This document shows positions 57,901-64,000 of a stretch of DNA of 64,000 nucleotides, in pieces. The notes under the pieces are model-generated. The model did not search any database. It was given only the letters and a program-made list of their open reading frames with translations, and was not told the origin of the DNA. The stretch covers positions 1-64,000 of the forward strand of contig CALSCR010002184.1 of the NCBI GenBank assembly GCA_943704495.1. Direction: 5' to 3'. The translations under genes and the position numbers were made by a program. Positions within the stretch are counted from its first letter, which is position 1, and each line of letters begins with the position of its first letter. The DNA comes from Pigoraptor chileana (Eukaryota > Opisthokonta > Filasterea).

Positions 57901-58448
57901 GCAATCGCATCCTCCGCGAGGCAAAGTCGCGAATGGTTGGCGACGCCTTTCCATTCGCACACAGCTCAGGTCGCACAGAGAGCACGACTCACGGAGGACC
58001 TCTCCAGGGATCGTCGACCACTGCCGCGCTTGCGACTGCCAGCAGCATCCAGTCCGCCGAAAGCGATCGGAAAAAGGCGGAAAAGGAGGCGAAGATAGCA
58101 CGCCTCAAGGCAGAAATGCTCCACGGGACGTCGAGGGGCGCCACTCTCGAGGCTGAGCTGGCGACCAAGCGCATGCCAAAGGGCATGTGGACGGCGCTGT
58201 ATCCCGGCGCCGACCGAGACGCAGCAGCGATTCCGAAGAAAGACAGGCATGATGCCCCCACTGCACGTGGCGGCGGCACAAAGAGCGCCGGTGTTGAAAT
58301 GGAGGATGCCGACAGCGACAGGGCGGCACCAACCAACCCTGCGTCGGATGCGCCCGTTGCAACTGTTTCAACTGCCTCAACTGTGTCAACACGCAGGAAC
58401 GGTGTTGGCGCATCGGCTCAAACAGCTAGACCGCTGCGGCGCGAATGA
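54967..58448 (+). CDS. METTL17: METTL17 / Rsm22 mitochondrial ribosome assembly factor
   Basis: Methyltransferase-like protein that binds the mitochondrial small subunit during assembly. Exons 54967-55360, 55455-56134, 56435-56728, 56972-57055, 57299-57386, 57633-57728 and 57865-58448 sum to 740 codons (739 aa). The N-terminus MLRALHLGVRLALPAHLARR is Arg/Leu-rich and lacks acids, as a mitochondrial presequence should. The SAM motif I is MLDFGSGTGSAIWAA, with FLGVDVSQDM and YDLVVASYALSDV after it. VLVEPGNQRGF and the cysteine cluster CPHNGPCPL ... CAFFQR, FSYLVIRRG and LDLCHPTG are Rsm22 signatures; the cysteines are the known Fe-S ligand region. A C-terminal extension of over 100 residues, with a charged coiled-coil-like part (ESDRKKAEKEAKIARLKAEM), is unusual. 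The first junction is set by phase: an earlier acceptor at 55430 breaks the frame. Confidence 0.93.
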
Positions 58449-58469
58449 TGCGTTTGCAAGTGCAATTAG

Positions 58470-59754
58470 TTAGAAAAGAGTCGGGGATGGAGAAGGGGCC
58501 GGTGTTGCCATGGCGCCGCCGCCGCCGCCAAACACCCGCCGCTTGATAATGTACAGCACCGTGCACGCAAACACGGCAATCCCAAACACAACGAGAAATT
58601 TGTCAGTCAACTCGCGTCGCTTCAGTTTTGTCAGAAGGAGCTTGCCAGAGTGCACTACGCCACCAAAGCCAACAAACTCGGCCTTGATATTCGTCACAGT
58701 CTTAGAAGATGTTGCTGCGTACAATGGTGGGCAAGAGAAGGGGTTTGTCAGATCACGTGATCTAGCATGGAAGTGTGTGTTTGTGCATGAGTCCCAGACA
58801 GTGTCCGAGAAGAGAAGGCAACAAGGCATGGACACGTACACAAAAAACAGCACATCCACATATACACACAAACACACAGCAACACATCCACTCGCTGTCT
58901 CACCAAGGACCTCCATCGTCTCTGAGCTCTGCTGCAATTGAGCCGCCATGAGGCGCGCGGTCGCCTTCAGTGACTCGGTGACGTCAGACGCTGCAGTGAC
59001 GAGGCCTTCCTTCGACCGCTCGGGGCGCTGCCGCAGTTGCGAGCCGGACGTCGACAAGAGCTCCGCCCGCTCACTCACGTGCTTCCTGTCGGAGTTTTGC
59101 TTTGCAACAATGTTGGCCTTACGCAAGGCAGTGCGGAGACTAACGTTGAAGAGATGTCGTTCAGAAAGTAAGTGGCGGGAAGGTGGAGGTGGTATTCGGT
59201 TAGGCTGATATTGTGATAGGCAATGACAGGCAGTGCAAATCAGAGTACTCATGACTAGCGCGTTTCAGACAAACCCACGCAGGCAACAGCGCAGACGGCC
59301 CACGCACACCAATTAAGACAACAGTTAAGACAACAACGGAGACAACAACGCACAGCAAAGCAGAGCATGAAACACACACACACCCGTCGCACTGCCGTGC
59401 GTGCCTTCCAGCCTTGTCAAGAATCAATCGCGCATCGGACTCCCTGTCCTGCTCGCCCGCAAGCCGCTCCAATGCCTGCGGCACATGCGCGGAAAGAACA
59501 CATCAACACTCAAATGCGATGGCGTTGCACAGGACATGGACGTGCTTAGCTGCCGCAAGACCACCCACCTTGATCTTTTCGCTCATTGCAGCCAGTTTCT
59601 CTTTTGCCGCGTTGTTCAGCGCAACGACTTCGGCAAGAGAAGCCGCGGTGTCGCGTATGTCTTTGGTTGTTGATTGCACTTCGAATTCGAGGCTGATGAG
59701 GTCGCGGACGACCGGGATGGCCGTCGCAGGAAGACTATCCTCATACTCAGCCAT
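58470..59754 (-). CDS. SEC20: SEC20 / BNIP1 SNARE
   Basis: ER Q-SNARE for retrograde Golgi-to-ER traffic. Exons 59754-59569, 59475-59384, 59139-58904 and 58714-58470 sum to 253 codons (252 aa; human BNIP1 228). The N-terminal half is coiled-coil. LRTALRKANIVAK corresponds to the WRKANLTCK motif. The Sec20 SNARE region has ATARLMAAQLQQSSETMEVL, then a V-x-S-S-[KR]-T-type turn (ATSSKTVTNIKAEF). The C-terminal anchor KLKRRELTDKFLVVFGIAVF with LYIIKRRVF is nearly the human one. The tail after it (GGGGGAMATPAPSPSPTLF) has no ER-retrieval HDEL or KKXX signal. The gene is convergent with METTL17 (21 bp between stops) and divergent with ULK4. Confidence 0.95.
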
Positions 59755-60276
59755 GGTGTGCGTGTGTGCGGGTGTGCGGGTGTGCGGGTGTGCGTGTGTG
59801 CGGGTCGCGGCGTGTTGATGCAAATAGAAGGAAGAATGATATAAATCACATCTCCATGCTGTCAAATGGCAGCCCCCTCCGAGCGCAAGACGGCCAGGAT
59901 AGCCGAGCTCTCGGCAACTTGGCGCGTATTGATCAGAGAGCCCGGCAATATTTTGAATTCCAACTTGCCATTGTGTCAATGCCTGAGTCTTCTCTGCTTT
60001 TACGTCAGCGGCACAGCTAAGAAGTCGGCTTTGACTTTCGTCCACAAAACGTTACTCTGCCTGTTCTATTCTCAAAACCACTACAATACAACCGCTGAAG
60101 TGGTTGTGATGACGAACAACAACAACAACACTTTACTTCCAGTATTGAGTCTTCGCTGTTGCTTGTGCGAATCAGACAGGGCGCTCGACATGGACCGCTG
60201 CTGTGGCCGTGGGTGTTAGATTACGGCAGGAATCAGCTCCCCGAAGCTCTCGTGATATGCACCCGAACACCTCAGA
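59755..60276. promoter_or_regulatory. SEC20/ULK4 divergent promoter region
   Basis: 522 bp between the two start codons. A short GTGTGCGGG repeat runs immediately upstream of the SEC20 ATG (59755-59810). No CACGTG box and no other convincing motif. Confidence 0.35.
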
Positions 60277-63200
60277 ATGGACAGATACATTCAGTATGGG
60301 GAGATCGGTCACGGAAGCGCATCCATCGTGTACAAGGGACGCAAAAAGGTACTGTTTGAGTGTGCTGCGGACTTATCGTGTGAAGCGGCACGGATTGTTT
60401 AGTGCGTCAGGGTAATTTGCACTCGGCATTCCACTGATTTATAGTGTGAATACGGGCTTTTCAACATGTCGATCCGAAGGTCTGCCTATTGATAAATTGT
60501 GTGCGCGGCGTACTTTGTCGTTGGTGATTGGGCTGCAGGGGTCGATCGAGTATGTTGCGATTTGCAGCATGGACAAGGCGCGGCGGGCGCGCGCAGAGAA
60601 TGAGGCCGCCGTGTTACGCACACTCAGCCACGCCAATGTGATCCGCTACCATGAATATCACGTGACCACCAACCACCTATGGAAGGTCGTTGAGTACTGC
60701 TCTGGCGGAGACCTCGCCACTCTCATCGCACAGGTGGGTAGTGTATGCATATGTGGCAGCATTGTGTGTGTTGACACTGTGTGGTTAGCATCACACCACC
60801 GACGGGGAAACCATTTCCTCTAATGTGCAGCTGCGCGTGCATACGGAGTGGTGTGGCGCCCATCCGTTGCGCGCTTGGCGATTTACTCGTTTATACTTAA
60901 TTCTGCACTTGTACTTCATTTCTATCCTCAGGACGAGCGCCTACCCGAGACGACCGTGCGCTCTTTTGGCCGCGATCTTGCGTGTGGACTGCAGTACATC
61001 CACAGCCAGGGCATCGTCTGTTGCGACATTAAGCCCTCTAATATTCTGGTGGGTTGCGCGCCTGCGCCACTCGCTTTCAATTGCTGCAAGTCCATTCGCA
61101 CGATGTGATGTGGAATCAGCGTCAGCGCCACGCCGGCTGTCGCTCTACGCCTCTGCGTCTCTGTCGCTCGCGCACCTTACATTCTTCTTATCCCTAACTC
61201 ATACTCACACACACCCGCATTCTCCTTTCGGAATGGACTGGTTTTCACTGCGTGCGGGCAGGTGGATGGCCAAATCGGACGCCTTCTTTTTTCAGACTTT
61301 GGCCTCGCAATGGACGTGCGAGGGGCAGACGACATCACTCGGGACGCGCACACTCTGCATCGGCTGCACACGCCCTCGAGATCGTCGCATGGACGCGGCG
61401 CCGCTGGCACATCGGAGACACCGAACAGAAGTGCGGCGTCGCCCTGCTACGGCGCACCAGAGCTGTCGGCGAGAGGAGGACCTCTGCTCTCCCGCGCAAG
61501 TGACGTGTGGGCACTCGGCTGCGTCATTTACGAGATGACTGCGGGGGTGCCGCCTTTTGTTTCGGCATCGCTTGTCGAGCTCCGAGCAAAGTGAGTTCGG
61601 CGATCATTTTTGTGTGCTGCGGTACATGTGTGTGTGTGTGTGTCGCAGTGCGTTGTGAGTATGAGTGGGCACATTGCGTATTGTTCATTGTGCGGTGTAT
61701 TGGTTGTGCCGCTGATACAATGCCGCGATTTCCCGGTGCTCCCTCCTTGTGTGCAGAATCGCAAGCGCCGCCGCTGACTATCCTCCCGAGCTCTTTGCTC
61801 AACCCGTTCGAGCTCTCCTCTCTTCGATGCTTGAGAAGGTGAGTCTCAATTGCCACAGAGCGCCTGCACTTCGATATCTCCACCTTCTCTCTTTTTCTCT
61901 GTCACTCTCTCCCTCCCTTCCCCCTCGAAACATCTGCACACATACGGAGCAGTCTTTTGTCAATTTGAATGTGTTGTTTTGGGATTTGCCAAGCACGTTT
62001 TCTGGCATATTCTGTTACAGTGTGTGCCTAATGGGCTCACAAACCGCCATTGCACTCTATCGTGTCGTCACCTGCATTGCCATTTGTGCGCTTTCAGTCG
62101 GCGTCGGCGCGACCGGCCTGGACTGCACTGCGTACGCATGCGTTCTGGGGATCGCCTGCCCTGGACGCCCTCGACACGACCGTCGTGGACCGCCACTTTG
62201 CGCGAATAGCGAATGCCACCAAAGGCGCCGGGCCCGCGCCACCCTCCGCGACAGCAAGCGAGTTTGGCGCTGCCCGCAATGACCCCCACTGCGAAGACGA
62301 CGACGACGACGCGCGGCCGTTCACGCGGGAGAGTGGGTCTCACGTGGTCATGGAGCGGGTGGATACGGTGGACGATGATGAGGATGCTGGTGACGCCGAC
62401 AGGGCCGACAATGACGACATGGGCGGCCGTGATGAGGACATGGGTGACGAGAACAGCGGCAATGACGCGGACGAGTTCGTTGGCGGACCCGAGGCCTCCC
62501 CGCGCAAAATAGTCGCGTGGAACGACGATGTCAGCGCGCATCTCGGGTCGCCTGCGGGCCTCGCACGGGCCACCGTTGTGCTCGCTCGCACTCCCAGCGC
62601 AGCCCCCGACCTTATATTCCACCCCTCTGACTCTGCGGTCGAGGAAATTGCGTCGACGCGTGTGGGAGCGGCGGGCAGCGGCATGTCGCCGGCAAAGATT
62701 GATAAGATTATCCCTGTCAAGGCGTACACGCCCATGAAGGTACGCGCCACACTTCTGCCTCTGTGTATTTGTTGTTAATGCATGTTGGCAAGAAAGAGTA
62801 ATGAATTGGCGAGGACATGGTTTTTCTCGCTGTCAATTGTCTTTGCTGGGCACTTATAACAATGCACCCAATCAAACTCACGCAACCAATTTTTCTGCGC
62901 GTGCAATAGCTGGGGAAGGAGGCGCCCGCAGACGCACAGTCGCACCTGGCAGAGCTCGTGCGGGCGATCGACGCTGCCACTCCGCGTGTCGCTGTTGCAT
63001 GCCTTGCGTATCTTGAACGGCTCGCCATGGCGGAAGAGTCGGCCAACATCCTCGCAAATTCGCACGCCGCCAACTTTCTCGTTGTGCGTCTGCGACCGTC
63101 ACAGGGCGCGCCGCCGGCATGGACAGCGGAGGTGCGGGCACGCGCGTGTCGTGTGCTTGCGCTGTGCTTCCGCCACGCCACACGTCTTGCAGACGGCTTT

Positions 63201-64000
63201 GAGATCCCGGAGGCTTTTTCGAGCCTGTGCGATGTTGTGCGCTCTGCAGGAACTGTCCGGGATATCCTCCGTCAGGCCCTCCCTGCGCTTGGAGAGCTGC
63301 TTTTCTATTGCGCGTCGGTGGGCACCTGCACTGTGGGAGGGCCGGACTCGCAGCCGATCGAGCCACCTGAAATTCCATCGTCTGCCCTCGGGGCTGTTGT
63401 GCGCCGATTGGCGGACTCCGACGACGAGGTTCTTCAGCTGTCGGCGCTGCGCACAATCGCAAACATGGCGGCAGTTCCCGGGGAGCACATGCGCCGCATA
63501 TGCACGGGCGAAACGGCGCTTGTCGTGTGGAAGGCGTTTGCATCGACCAAGAACGCAGAGGTGAAGGCGGCGTCGGCAACCGCCCTCTCCCGGATGGTGC
63601 GCTTCTCTGTCGCAATCGGGCAGCACATTGTGGATAAGGTTGGGACGCGGTCCATTGCGAGCGGTTTGCAGGACTCTGGTGCGCGCGTGCGTCAGGCCTT
63701 TCTCAATATCCTCAACGTGCTGCTCAAGGACAGTGGTGACGGCGGTTCGCTGCGCCGCGCACAAAATCTGCTCCTTGAGGACGCCGCCATTGTGCAGGGT
63801 GTGCTCGGCGCGCTTGGTCCGGCGGGCCCCAACGAAGTTCTGCGTGCAAAGGCGATGTTGGCCGCAGGACAGATGTGCCGGCACAGCAAGGACGCTCTCC
63901 TCGCGCTCTGCGAGGGCCGCCTGGTGCACCTCATGGACAAGGACGCGCGCTCTCTGTCAGCGGGGATGTCGAACAGGCCGGGCTCGGCCCATGGCGCACG
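60277..64000 (+). CDS. ULK4: ULK4 / RUNKEL-type pseudokinase with HEAT repeats (3' end beyond window)
   Basis: Kinase-like protein of the Fused/ULK4 family, needed for cilia in animals and for phragmoplasts (RUNKEL) in plants. Exons 60277-60348, 60539-60733, 60932-61048, 61262-61590, 61757-61838, 62098-62739 and from 62910 to the window end; all phases agree. It opens MDRYIQYGEIGHGSASIVYK, very like plant RUNKEL. The VAIK lysine is replaced (VAICSMDK), as in ULK4, while CCDIKPSNIL keeps the catalytic-loop Asp and SDFGLAM keeps DFG. The APE region reads YGAPELSARGG, followed by DVWALGCVIYEM. An acidic insert (CEDDDDD ... DDDEDAGDAD) follows the kinase-like fold, then alpha-helical HEAT/ARM repeats from 62910 on, open in frame to base 64000. 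Human ULK4 is about 1275 aa, so much of the repeat region is missing. Confidence 0.93.

Overview
The window is nuclear DNA of a eukaryote. Seventeen protein genes can be read, nearly all split by GT-AG introns of about 80-400 nt, and intergenic DNA is rich in simple repeats, especially (GT)n/(CA)n. The gene set points to a free-living flagellated protist. TMEM107 (ciliary transition zone) and ULK4 (ciliary pseudokinase) imply a cilium. A fused aspartokinase-homoserine dehydrogenase of plant/bacterial type implies that the cell makes its own threonine and methionine precursors, which animals do not. Cyclin E with upstream E2F-like sites, a CMIP homologue and AKTIP/FTS would suit a unicellular relative of animals or another early-branching flagellate. 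The species cannot be named from this window.

Layout. 1-3180: 3' part of MCM3 (+). 4614-8603: BCAS3 homologue (+). 9543-14111: bifunctional aspartokinase-homoserine dehydrogenase (+, 11 exons). 15160-18871: secreted glucose/sorbosone-dehydrogenase-like protein with a PKD domain (-). 19651-20745: intronless tail-anchored WD40 protein (+). 21497-23060: PRA1-family protein (+). 23385-23983: ubiquitin-RPS27A fusion (-). 25873-34894: CNOT1/NOT1 (+). 36359-38424: RhoGAP (-). 39944-40628: TMA16 (-). 41170-42336: TMEM107 (+). 43055-45608: CMIP-like PH/LRR protein (-). 48394-51831: cyclin E (+). 53084-54527: AKTIP/FTS (-). 54967-58448: METTL17/Rsm22 (+). 58470-59754: SEC20/BNIP1 SNARE (-). 60277 to the window end: ULK4 (+, 3' end missing). 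For every complete multi-exon gene, splice phases agree across the junctions I chose and the summed exons are a multiple of three; the weak junctions are in PRA1, BCAS3 and the first exon of cyclin E.

Together the genes are housekeeping: replication licensing and G1/S control (MCM3, cyclin E), mRNA decay (CNOT1), translation and mitoribosome assembly (RPS27A, TMA16, METTL17), ER/Golgi traffic (SEC20, PRA1, AKTIP), autophagy/cytoskeleton (BCAS3, RhoGAP), cilium (TMEM107, ULK4) and amino-acid synthesis. Several neighbours are divergent and share short promoter regions: TMA16/TMEM107, AKTIP/METTL17 and SEC20/ULK4.

Non-coding points of interest are: introns with GU-rich 5' ends and CA-rich 3' ends that could pair; a cluster of three E2F-like sites before cyclin E; pairs of CACGTG boxes 130-185 bp before three start codons; an exact 44-bp direct repeat bracketing CNOT1 exon 2; a small repeat family carrying (CT)n tails; a tRNA-like Pol III element; and a GC-rich island with (ACTG)n at 46.2-47.2 kb. 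I see no CRISPR array, no intact transposon and no reverse transcriptase.
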